From: Lachnoclostridium sp. An169
GTDB taxonomy: Bacteria > Bacillota > Clostridia > Lachnospirales > Lachnospiraceae
DNA length: 64,000 nucleotides
Reading direction: 5' to 3'
NCBI RefSeq assembly: GCF_002160525.1
Contig: NZ_NFKT01000015.1
Location: forward strand, 1-64,000
This document shows, one piece after another, positions 53,067 to 61,385 of this stretch. The notes under the pieces are model-generated. The model had not been told where the DNA came from and searched no databases. It was given only the letters and a program-made list of their open reading frames with translations. Numbering within the stretch: position 1 is the stretch's first letter; the number at the start of each line of letters is the position of its first letter. The position numbers and the translations under genes were made by a program.

Positions 53067-55718
53067 CTACCAGCGGTTCTTCAGTTTGTTCTGCAGCCGG
53101 TAGATGGTGTTGAGCGCCTCGATGGGCGTAAGGTTGCCCACATCAATGTTTTTGAGTTCCTCCAGGACATCGTCATCCTTAACAGTGTCGAAGAGGGACA
53201 TCTGCGCGATATCCACCTCGTCATATTTTTTCACTTTATGTTTTTTCTTTACGACCCGTTCTTTGGATGCGATCTCGCTGACTCTGGCAGTGACGTCAGC
53301 GTCGCTTAACTCCTGAACGATCTCCTTGGCGCGCTCGATCACCAGATCGGGAACCCCTGCCAGTTTTGCAACCTGGATTCCGTAGCTCTTGTCCGCCCCG
53401 CCTTTGACGATCTTGCGCAGGAATACGATATCATCGCCTTTTTCCTTGACGGCGATACAGTAGTTGTTTACATTGTCGATCTTTCCCTCCAGCTCGGTCA
53501 GTTCATGGTAGTGGGTGGCAAAGAGGGTCTTGGCTCCCAGAAGACGGCTGTCACTGATATATTCCACAACCGCCCAGGCAATGGAAAGACCGTCAAAGGT
53601 ACTGGTTCCTCTTCCGATCTCATCCAGGATAAGAAGGCTTTTTGAGGTCGCATTTCTCAGGATGTTGGCAACCTCCGTCATCTCCACCATGAAAGTACTC
53701 TGGCCGGATGCCAGGTCATCGGAAGCTCCCACTCTCGTAAAGATACGGTCGGACAGACCGATATCCGCGCTTGACGCGGGGACAAAGGAGCCGATCTGCG
53801 CCATCAGGGCAATCAGCGCGGTCTGGCGCATGTAGGTGGATTTTCCTGCCATGTTGGGGCCGGTGATAATGGAGATCCGGTTCTTTTTATCATCAAGATA
53901 CGTGTCGTTTGCAATGAACATGTCGTTGGGAATCATCCTCTCTACCACAGGATGACGTCCCTCTTTGATGTTGATCACTCCTTTTTCGTTAATCTTCGGG
54001 CGGACATAGTTGTTCCGCTCCGCGACCAGAGCCAGGGAGGCGAATACGTCCAGCCCCGCGACCGCCCGTGCTGTGCGCTGGATCCGCTCCACCTGAGCGG
54101 CAATGGTATCCCGGACTTCGCAGTAGAGGTCGTACTCCAGGGCATAGAGCTTGTCTTCCGCCCCAAGGATCATATCCTCCAGCTCCTTGAGTTCCGGCGT
54201 GATGTATCTCTCCGCATTGGCGAGCGTCTGTTTTCTCATATAATAATCGGGCACCATGGATTTGTAGGAGTTTGTCACTTCCAGGTAGTAGCCGAATACT
54301 TTGTTGTATTTGACCCGCAGATTTTTGATTCCGGTTTTCTCCCGCTCGTCATTTTCTAGTTTTGCCAGCCAGTCCTTTCCGTCGGATTTGGCGCGGCGGA
54401 GTTTGTCCACTTCCTCGTTGTAGCCGTCCTTGATGATATTTCCTTCCTTCATGGCGAGGGGCGGTTCATCGCGGATGGCGCGGGTGACCAGATCGCACAG
54501 ATCCGTAAGGGCATCCAGGTCCTTATAAATCTCCCGGAGCAGAGGCGTCTGCATCTCCTCCAGAATACAGCGGATGTGGGGGAGCATTTCCAGGGAAGTC
54601 TTAAAAGCCGTCAGATCCCGGGGATTGGCGGATCCGTAGGTGATCTTTGTGATCAGCCGCTCCAGATCGTAGACCGGAGTCAGGTATTCCCGGATCTCCT
54701 CCCGGGAAATAGCCTGGTTTTTCAGCTCCTCCACGGCATCCAGCCGACGGATGATCTCCGCCTTGTCGATCAGGGGCTGCTCCACATATTTGCGCAGAGT
54801 CCTTGCGCCCATGGCTGTTTTCGTCTTGTCCAGAACCCAGAGGAGGGATCCCCTCTTCTGCTTCTCACGCAGCGTCTCGCACAGCTCCAGATTCCTCCGG
54901 GTGGAACTGTCCAGCATCATATATTTTCCCGCGGCATACGGTGTGATGTGGGTCAGGTTGGACAGGGAGTTCTTCTGTGTCTCGAGCAGGTATGTAAGCA
55001 GGGCGCCGGCGCTGATGATCCCGCAGTCATAATCCTCCAGCCCGAGTCCCTTGAAGTCCCGGACATGGAAATGTTCCAGAAGCTTCTGCCGGCAGATATC
55101 ATCGTCAAAATACCAGGAGTCCAGAGAATAGATCGTGATTCCCAGCCGGTCCCTGAGACCGTCCAGATCCATTCCGCTCATATAGAACGCCTCGTTGCAG
55201 ATGATCTCGGATGGAGAGAATTTGTATATCTCATCCATCAGTTTGGAACTGTCCGGTATCTCTGTCACGAAATAGTCTCCTGTGGTGATGTCTGCAATGG
55301 ATACGCCATAGCGGTCCGCAATGTAGACGATACACATGATATAATTGTTCTTTGTCTCGTCCAGAGCCTGCGGATCCACGTTGGTCCCCGGCGTCACGAT
55401 ACGTACCACATCCCGCTTTACAAGCCCTTTTGCTGTCTTGGGATCCTCCAGCTGTTCACAGATTGCCACCTTGTATCCTTTGGAAACCAGCCGGTTCAGA
55501 TATCCCTCCACGGCGTGATAGGGTACGCCGCACATGGGCGCGCGCTCCTCCTGGCCGCAGTTTTTCCCGGTGAGTGTGATCTCCAGCTCCCTCGACGCTG
55601 TGAGTGCGTCGTCGAAGAACATCTCATAGAAATCGCCCAGTCTATAAAAGAGAATGCAGTCCGGATACTGTGATTTTGTCTCCATATACTGTTTCATCAT
55701 TGGTGTTAATTCAGCCAC
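53067..55718 (-). CDS. mutS: DNA mismatch repair protein MutS
   Basis: 883 residues; start GTG at 55718 with GGAG seven bases upstream, giving MAELTPMMKQY. Mismatch-recognition Phe in LFYRLGDFYEMFFDDA, Walker A TGPNMAGKSTYMRQ, DEIGRGTSTFDG and the C-terminal helix-turn-helix. mutL follows 29 bp later. Confidence 0.97.
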   Translation of the reverse strand: MAELTPMMKQYMETKSQYPDCILFYRLGDFYEMFFDDALTASRELEITLTGKNCGQEERAPMCGVPYHAVEGYLNRLVSKGYKVAICEQLEDPKTAKGLVKRDVVRIVTPGTNVDPQALDETKNNYIMCIVYIADRYGVSIADITTGDYFVTEIPDSSKLMDEIYKFSPSEIICNEAFYMSGMDLDGLRDRLGITIYSLDSWYFDDDICRQKLLEHFHVRDFKGLGLEDYDCGIISAGALLTYLLETQKNSLSNLTHITPYAAGKYMMLDSSTRRNLELCETLREKQKRGSLLWVLDKTKTAMGARTLRKYVEQPLIDKAEIIRRLDAVEELKNQAISREEIREYLTPVYDLERLITKITYGSANPRDLTAFKTSLEMLPHIRCILEEMQTPLLREIYKDLDALTDLCDLVTRAIRDEPPLAMKEGNIIKDGYNEEVDKLRRAKSDGKDWLAKLENDEREKTGIKNLRVKYNKVFGYYLEVTNSYKSMVPDYYMRKQTLANAERYITPELKELEDMILGAEDKLYALEYDLYCEVRDTIAAQVERIQRTARAVAGLDVFASLALVAERNNYVRPKINEKGVINIKEGRHPVVERMIPNDMFIANDTYLDDKKNRISIITGPNMAGKSTYMRQTALIALMAQIGSFVPASSADIGLSDRIFTRVGASDDLASGQSTFMVEMTEVANILRNATSKSLLILDEIGRGTSTFDGLSIAWAVVEYISDSRLLGAKTLFATHYHELTELEGKIDNVNNYCIAVKEKGDDIVFLRKIVKGGADKSYGIQVAKLAGVPDLVIERAKEIVQELSDADVTARVSEIASKERVVKKKHKVKKYDEVDIAQMSLFDTVKDDDVLEELKNIDVGNLTPIEALNTIYRLQNKLKNRW

Positions 55719-55776
55719 ATTCCTACTCCTTTTTCTGTGAAATAATCTTGGAAGGGCAAAAAAGCCCCTTCAAAAC

Positions 55777-55805
55777 AGTATAACATTTTTGAAAATCCAG
55801 TTCAA
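55777..55805 (-). promoter_or_regulatory. mutS operon promoter
   Basis: Minus strand: TTGAAC (55805-55800), 17 bp, TATACT (55782-55777). A hairpin GAAGGGGC/GCCCTTC with T6 in the loop (55751-55770) lies in the leader. Confidence 0.7.
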
Positions 55806-55814
55806 CAAAAGAAA

Positions 55815-56231
55815 TTAAAGTACATGAAACCCAGGTTTTTCTTCCCGGTAAACGTAGTGCAGAATGAAGCCGCTCATGAGGATTCCGACTGCACAGAGCC
55901 CGGAAAAAATAATGGCAAAAGGCAGGCAGATCTGTCCCATCAGTTGAAAGGGCAGCCCCGAGTAATCCCAGACATTCCAGTGCAGAATGCGGTTGACAAT
56001 GATTCCTGTAATAAATTCGCCGGCGGTCACAAATGTGACGCACCAGAGCACCTGCTTCCACAGCGGCGCCGTCCAGTGCGTCCATATGCCCTGCTGGGCA
56101 CAGAAAATCAGGCAGATCCCTCCCAGCAGAAACATGGTCCAGTGGGAGAATCCGCGGAAAATCATCTCGAACCCGTAGTAGATCGTGCCGCCCAGTGCGC
56201 CCAGAAACAAGTACTCGCTAACCTTTCTCAC
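55815..56231 (-). CDS. PF06541-type putative ABC transporter permease (CmpB-like)
   Basis: 138 residues, start GTG at 56231 after GGAGAGG. Four hydrophobic helices; GWHW-like segments such as RILHWNVWDYSGLPFQLMGQICLP match the family. The name is historical and no transporter ATPase is nearby. Function unknown. Confidence 0.72.
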   Translation of the reverse strand: MRKVSEYLFLGALGGTIYYGFEMIFRGFSHWTMFLLGGICLIFCAQQGIWTHWTAPLWKQVLWCVTFVTAGEFITGIIVNRILHWNVWDYSGLPFQLMGQICLPFAIIFSGLCAVGILMSGFILHYVYREEKPGFHVL

Positions 56232-56414
56232 AAAAAACGCCCTCTCCTGTCTATGATGTGGAGGACTGACGTATCACAGGAAACCCTGCAATGCGCAGTT
56301 CTCTGACTATAGATAGTTTGGGCAGTTTTTCTTCTTTTTATTGATGGAAAAATTTCTTTTTTATTTATTGATGGATAATTCTATTACCTGGGAAAATTTC
56401 ATCAGCAGGAATTT

Positions 56415-57881
56415 TCACTTACAATCCATATCAACAGCCTCACCGAGATAATAGAATCCCCGGCATTCGTCCAGACGGACCTTCACAATCTTTCCGATCA
56501 GGGATTCGTCTCCCGGAAAATGGACGAGAAGATTGTTTCCGAGGCGCCCCGTCATCAGCTGCGGATCATGGTCGTTTACGCTCTCCACAAGGACAGCCTG
56601 CACGGTTCCCTGATGGACGGCGCAGACTTCAGAGGCGATCTCCTGGACTTCTTTCAGAAGCCGGTCAAAACGGTCCTTTACCACATCTTCCGGCACCTGG
56701 TCCGGCATAGCTGCCGCCGGCGTGCCTGTCCGTTTGGAGTAGATGAACGTAAATGCGCTGTCGAACCGGACTTTTCTGACCACGTCCAGCGTCTCCTGGA
56801 AATCCTCCTCGGTCTCACCCGGAAATCCCACAATGATATCCGTTGTCAGGGAAATCCCCGGAACAGCCCGGCGTATTTTCTCCACAAGATCCAGATAGTG
56901 CTCTTTGGTGTATCTCCGGTTCATCTTCTCCAGAATCCTGGTACTTCCCGACTGCATGGGAAGATGCAGATGGGGACAGATCTTTTTCGAGCTTCCCATA
57001 ACTTCGATCAGCTCGTCGGAGAGATCCTTGGGATGGGAGGTCATAAAACGGATCCGTTCCAGACCTTCGATCTTCTCGATCTCCTGAAGAAGCCGGGCAA
57101 AGCTCATGGGCGAATCAAAAGTCTTTCCGTAGGAGTTGACATTCTGGCCCAGGAGCATGACCTCCACCACGCCGTCAGCCACAAGCCGCTCGATTTCCCG
57201 GATAATGGCGCGGGGATCCCGGCTTCTCTCCCGCCCTCTCACATAGGGGACAATGCAGTAGCTGCAGAAATTGTTGCAGCCGAACATGATGTTTACCCCG
57301 GATTTGAAGGAATATTTCCGTTCGCTCGGGAGATCTTCCACGATCTTATCCGTGTCTTTCCAGATGTCAATAACCATGCGTCCCGGCGACTGCAGGCAGA
57401 CATACAGAAGTTCGGCAAATTTGTAAATGTTGTGGGTACCGAAAATGAGATCCACAAAGCGGTAGCTTTTTTTCAGCTTCTCTACCACTTCCGGCTCCTG
57501 CATCATACATCCGCAGAGCGCAATCTTCATGTCCGGATTCTTCTTCTTTGTGCGGCTTAACTGTCCCAGATGTCCGTAAACTTTCTGGTTTGCGTTTTCC
57601 CGGACGGTACAGGTGTTGTAGATGACGAAATCCGCCTTCTGTTCGTCGGTTTCTTCCGTATAGCCCACCTGTTCCAGGATGCCGGCAAGCTTTTCCGAAT
57701 CTCTGGCGTTCATCTGGCATCCCATATTTACGACGCAGGCTTTCGGCAGGCGTTCGTTCTTTTTCTGAAAATCACTGACCCACTCCCGGCATTTTGCCAT
57801 AAAATAATACTGTCTTGCAGGCTCCTCTGCCGGGGGCTCTGCAGTCAGATCAATTCTATCGAAATTAAGTTCGTTAAACAT
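56415..57881 (-). CDS. miaB: tRNA-2-methylthio-N6-dimethylallyladenosine synthase
   Basis: 488 residues. UPF0004 domain (about 43-160) with NMGCQMNARDSEK and two more Cys for the auxiliary cluster; radical SAM cluster CNNFCSYC; C-terminal TRAM domain. A 40-residue N-terminal extension is typical of Bacillota. Adds methylthio to i6A37, the MiaA product. Confidence 0.96.
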   Translation of the reverse strand: MFNELNFDRIDLTAEPPAEEPARQYYFMAKCREWVSDFQKKNERLPKACVVNMGCQMNARDSEKLAGILEQVGYTEETDEQKADFVIYNTCTVRENANQKVYGHLGQLSRTKKKNPDMKIALCGCMMQEPEVVEKLKKSYRFVDLIFGTHNIYKFAELLYVCLQSPGRMVIDIWKDTDKIVEDLPSERKYSFKSGVNIMFGCNNFCSYCIVPYVRGRERSRDPRAIIREIERLVADGVVEVMLLGQNVNSYGKTFDSPMSFARLLQEIEKIEGLERIRFMTSHPKDLSDELIEVMGSSKKICPHLHLPMQSGSTRILEKMNRRYTKEHYLDLVEKIRRAVPGISLTTDIIVGFPGETEEDFQETLDVVRKVRFDSAFTFIYSKRTGTPAAAMPDQVPEDVVKDRFDRLLKEVQEIASEVCAVHQGTVQAVLVESVNDHDPQLMTGRLGNNLLVHFPGDESLIGKIVKVRLDECRGFYYLGEAVDMDCK

Positions 57882-57907
57882 TTCCCTAAGTGTTTTCCTT
57901 TCTTTCT

Positions 57908-58090
57908 CTATACAAACTGATTTCTCTGTGCATCATATTCATAATCAATCGATGAAAGTTTTTCTGTGAGCTCCTCCCGGTCGATCTGCATATCTTCGCA
58001 CATCTCGTCCAGGGAGTGATAAAAATCTCTGAGTTTTGTATTCACAACGCTCAGAAGAATCATCGGATCTTTTGGCAGTCCGGTAAACAT
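57908..58090 (-). CDS. DUF4250 small protein
   Basis: 60 residues: MFTGLPKDPMILLSVVNTKL, then a helical, acidic body. This block is the DUF4250 hallmark in Bacillota. Overlaps the cyclo-ligase gene by 31 bp. Function unknown. Confidence 0.82.
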   Translation of the reverse strand: MFTGLPKDPMILLSVVNTKLRDFYHSLDEMCEDMQIDREELTEKLSSIDYEYDAQRNQFV

Positions 58091-58656
58091 TCGATGATCT
58101 CCTTTCCTGTAATAATAATCTCTGCGGGGATATCTGATGGCTCTGCGGGGACGGATGGAATGAGCTGCTCCGGAAAGCAGAGGGCTGCCCTCCGGCAGAG
58201 CGGAAAGCGTGACAGATACGTATCGTAGTAGCCTCCGCCATAACCGAGGCGGTTTCCCCGGCAGTCGAAGGCGGCCCCGGGCATGATGATCAGAGTATCC
58301 TCATCCGGAACCGCTTCTTCTGCCGGAGGGCCTGCCGGTTCGGGAATCCCGAATGTTCCGGGAGTGAGCTGATCAAGGTTCTGTATGTAATAGAACTCCA
58401 TTTCTCTCTTCCCCAGAACCTTCGGCACCGCCGTCCTTTTTCCGCGCCGCAGCGACTCTTCCAGAATGTGAAAGGTTTCTGCTTCATCCCGGAAGGACAC
58501 ATAGCAGAACACTTTCTTTGCGTTTATGTAAAGAGGGCACGAAAAGAGCAGCCCCGCCATCTCCCGGGAAAGTTCTTCTCTCCGACCGGGAGACATGGCT
58601 GCTCTCCTTGCTAATGCCTGTGCCCTAATTTCCTTCTTGGCTTCCGTATTTTTCAC
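58060..58656 (-). CDS. 5-formyltetrahydrofolate cyclo-ligase
   Basis: 198 residues; GTG start at 58656, kept because the N-terminal KKEIRAQALARRAAM matches the family's K..R..R substrate-binding helix, although the ATG 20 codons later has the better ribosome site. The ATP-binding RLGYGGGYYDTYL is clear. It converts 5-formyl-THF to methenyl-THF. Overlaps both neighbours. Confidence 0.92.
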   Translation of the reverse strand: MKNTEAKKEIRAQALARRAAMSPGRREELSREMAGLLFSCPLYINAKKVFCYVSFRDEAETFHILEESLRRGKRTAVPKVLGKREMEFYYIQNLDQLTPGTFGIPEPAGPPAEEAVPDEDTLIIMPGAAFDCRGNRLGYGGGYYDTYLSRFPLCRRAALCFPEQLIPSVPAEPSDIPAEIIITGKEIIECLPDCQKIR

Positions 58657-58846
58657 CGAGATTCACAACCGTTCCGTCTTTTTCTTCGATATCGATATTG
58701 TTGAGCTGGGAGCGAAGATTTCTCTTTACCAGCTCCAGATATTCCTGCCGGAGAATCTTCTGCTCTTTCCTCTCCGCATCGGTCAGCCCTTCGGCTTTCG
58801 ATTTGCGGTACAGCTCGTTGATCCGTTTTATCTTATTCTGATCCAT
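58625..58846 (-). CDS. DUF896 (YnzC-like) protein
   Basis: 73 residues, helical: IKRINELYRKSKAEGLTDAE, KEQKILRQEYLELVKRNLRSQL. This is the DUF896 pattern. In Bacillus, ynzC lies near lexA and yneA; here it heads a separate operon. Function unknown. Confidence 0.92.
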   Translation of the reverse strand: MDQNKIKRINELYRKSKAEGLTDAERKEQKILRQEYLELVKRNLRSQLNNIDIEEKDGTVVNLGEKYGSQEGN

Positions 58847-58896
58847 GGTATTCCCTCTTGTCTTTTTGTTTCTTCTGATGTCATTTGACGCACAGT

Positions 58897-58925
58897 ATTA
58901 TACACGATTCCTGCTGATTCGTCCA
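58897..58925 (-). promoter_or_regulatory. Promoter of the DUF896-miaB operon
   Basis: Minus strand: TGGACG (58925-58920), 17 bp, TATAAT (58902-58897). Confidence 0.65.
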
Positions 58926-58970
58926 GTACCGGAATCGGTTCAGCAGCTCTGACGGGCAAAATCAATTATC

Positions 58971-61031
58971 TCATTTGTCCTGTTCCACAAGCACCGCGCA
59001 CTGAAATGCTTCCAGTTCCAGCTTTCCTTCACAGACCGCCCCGTTCTCGGCATCCGTCCATTTTCCGATGCCGTCCACACAGACCGGCTCATTCCTGAAG
59101 TTCATCACAAATACGACGTCCCCGTACCCGGTTTTCTCCGCAGCTCCGTCTGCCAGAGCCGGATCCGCACATGTCCGCTTTGTCACTGTCACGCCGTAAG
59201 GCAGTTCTGTCCCCAGCGCATTCTTTAAACCGGTGCTTCCGAACACATCCCTGTAAAATGCCCGCAGGAACTCCGTGTCGGACTCCGCCGCCAGATAATA
59301 CGCCGCTCCTTTTCCGAATGTATTGTGCGTCACCACCGGACATCCCGCATAGAAATCTCTCTCATAGGAAGAGAGCACTTCCGTCCCTTCTTTCGCGTGG
59401 TCGATCTCGCACATCCGACGCGCCGGATACTCCGTGCCGTTATATGCGAATTGATTTTCAAATTCTTGCGATGGAGCGTCGATCTCCTCCTGAACGATAC
59501 CCAGCACATCCTCCAACGGATGCTGCCCGGTAAAGCACAGATCCGTTTCGTCCGCCATGCCGCTGAAAAATGTGGTGACAAACGTACCCCCGCTTTCAAC
59601 GAACGCACGGACTTTCTCCGGCCATCCCGCCTTGTACATATAGTTAAGAGGCGCGGATACGAGCCTGTAACCGCTGAGATCCGCATCCATATCTACAATA
59701 TCCGCCTCGATGCCCTGCTCCCAGAACGCACGGTAATGTTCCATGACATACTTCGGGTAATCCAGATCCAGTCTGGGACCGGTCGTATCCTCCACAGCCC
59801 ACCAGTTTGCCCAGTCAAAGATAACCGCAGCTTCCGGACGGTTTACCGTTCCGTCAAGGATCTTCTCCAGACCCGGCAGCCGCTTCCCGACTTCCGCCAC
59901 TTCGCGGAATGTCCGCGTATCACTCCTGTTCTTGTGATCCAGCACGGCGCCGTGAAACTTCTCATAAGAGCCGCGGCCTTTTCTCCACTGGAAGTACTGG
60001 ACAGAGTCCGACCCGTGTGCCACCGCCTGCATGGAGGAGAGCATATGCATTCCCGGACGCTTCACCGGATTATTATTTCTCCAGTTGATCACAGAAGGCG
60101 CGCTCTCCATCAGAAGGAACGGTTTCTTCTTCATGGCGCGCATCATACTGTGGTTAAATGCTGACTGAACCGCCACGGGTACTTCATCTTTCTCTTTGTG
60201 CCAGAACGGATAATTATCCCACGACACAACGTCCAGCTCCTTCTGCAGCCTGTTGTAATCGATGTTCTTAAATGTATCCATAAAGTTCGTAGTTGCCGGA
60301 AGATCCGAGTGTTTTGCCACCGCGCGCCGCTCCATACCGCAGAAATCACTGATCTGATCCGTGACAAATCTGCGCCAGTCAAGCTCCAGTCCGGTCACAG
60401 TCGTCTCTCCGTGGGGCGCGGGGCTGTGGATCTGCTCCCAGTCCGTATATACATGGCTCCAGAATCGTCCCCACCACGCGTGGTTCAGCGCATCCAGCGT
60501 ACCGTATTTTTCTTTCAGCCACTCTCTGAAAGCGCTCTGGCACAGACTGCAATGACAGGCTCCGTCTCCGAAGTTTCCCGCCAGCTCGTTGGAGAGGTGC
60601 CAGAGGATCACATTTTCCTTCCTGCCGAACCGCCGTGAGAGCGCCTCGTCAACAGCCCTTGTCTTTTCCTGCATCACCGGAGAAGTATAGCAGAAATTGT
60701 GCCTCTTTCCGGGCAGATTTCTCCGGCCGTCGGCGCGCACCTGCATCACCTCTGGATACTTCTGCGTCATCCAGTGGGGCATGGCTCCTGACGGCGTCGC
60801 GAGGATTACCTGAATCCCCGCATCGCCCAGATTGTCGATTATCTCTTCAAGCCAGTCAAAGTCATAGACTCCCTCTTCCGGCTCAAGTACCGCCCATGAG
60901 AACACTCCCAGTGTCACGCAGTTGACGCCTGCTTCTTTCATCAGTCTGATATCTTCTTCTAAGATCTCCGGGCAGTCAAGCCACTGCTCCGGATTATAAT
61001 CTCCGCCATGGAGCAAATGTCCTCCTAACAT
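58971..61031 (-). CDS. Beta-galactosidase, glycoside hydrolase family 42
   Basis: 686 residues from the ATG at 61031 (GGAGAC upstream). GH42 barrel: GGDYNPEQW, GVFSWAVLEPEEGVYDF, acid/base Glu in HLSNELAGNFG, nucleophile Glu in LLMESAPSVINW, and a Cys cluster (CHCSLCQ) at the zinc site. The trimerisation domain follows (about 395-610). No signal peptide: cytoplasmic. It would release galactose from galacto-oligosaccharides made by the GH53 enzyme next door. Confidence 0.93.
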   Translation of the reverse strand: MLGGHLLHGGDYNPEQWLDCPEILEEDIRLMKEAGVNCVTLGVFSWAVLEPEEGVYDFDWLEEIIDNLGDAGIQVILATPSGAMPHWMTQKYPEVMQVRADGRRNLPGKRHNFCYTSPVMQEKTRAVDEALSRRFGRKENVILWHLSNELAGNFGDGACHCSLCQSAFREWLKEKYGTLDALNHAWWGRFWSHVYTDWEQIHSPAPHGETTVTGLELDWRRFVTDQISDFCGMERRAVAKHSDLPATTNFMDTFKNIDYNRLQKELDVVSWDNYPFWHKEKDEVPVAVQSAFNHSMMRAMKKKPFLLMESAPSVINWRNNNPVKRPGMHMLSSMQAVAHGSDSVQYFQWRKGRGSYEKFHGAVLDHKNRSDTRTFREVAEVGKRLPGLEKILDGTVNRPEAAVIFDWANWWAVEDTTGPRLDLDYPKYVMEHYRAFWEQGIEADIVDMDADLSGYRLVSAPLNYMYKAGWPEKVRAFVESGGTFVTTFFSGMADETDLCFTGQHPLEDVLGIVQEEIDAPSQEFENQFAYNGTEYPARRMCEIDHAKEGTEVLSSYERDFYAGCPVVTHNTFGKGAAYYLAAESDTEFLRAFYRDVFGSTGLKNALGTELPYGVTVTKRTCADPALADGAAEKTGYGDVVFVMNFRNEPVCVDGIGKWTDAENGAVCEGKLELEAFQCAVLVEQDK

Positions 61032-61103
61032 CAATCAGTCTCCTTTTCTTATTACTCTTTAAAAAATGTAAAATTTTGAAACAGCTCAAAATGTTTCCGC
61101 AAC

Positions 61104-61149
61104 AAAGTGCGCCCCGGGCATTTTTCCCAAGATGCCCGGGACGCACTTT
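61104..61149. terminator. Hairpin between the zinc ribbon gene and the GH42 gene
   Basis: An 18-base stem (61104-61121 with 61132-61149, one mismatch) with a short T run in both directions. On the minus strand it could act as an attenuator within the locus or end a short transcript. Confidence 0.65.
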
Positions 61150-61169
61150 TGTCTCATAAAATCACAGAT

Positions 61170-61385
61170 TTAGAAATCTTCCATCTTATATCGCCTCATC
61201 ATTGCGCCGTATTTCATCCGGATGACTTCATTTCTCTTAAGAACATCCTCCTCATTCCCGACATACTGGCAGCGGATGCAGTAATATTCGTCCTTATCCT
61301 TATCATAGAACATATCGATATCAAGATCTCTCATAAAACACATCGGACAGCGGTAATTTAATCTGCCTTTTCCAGCTTGAGCCAT
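61170..61385 (-). CDS. Small zinc ribbon protein
   Basis: 71 residues with two CxxC knuckles, CPMC and CIRC, about 21 residues apart, and a basic C-terminus (RMKYGAMMRRYKM). This is the shape of a zinc ribbon. No family name recognised. It overlaps the upstream 617-residue gene's end by 28 bp, so the two are probably co-translated. Confidence 0.75.
   Translation of the reverse strand: MAQAGKGRLNYRCPMCFMRDLDIDMFYDKDKDEYYCIRCQYVGNEEDVLKRNEVIRMKYGAMMRRYKMEDF

Noticed and set aside
54576-55673. 365-codon plus-strand open frame
   Set aside because: Antisense to mutS; shadow of its codon pattern.
59325-60164. 279-codon plus-strand open frame
   Set aside because: Antisense to the GH42 gene.
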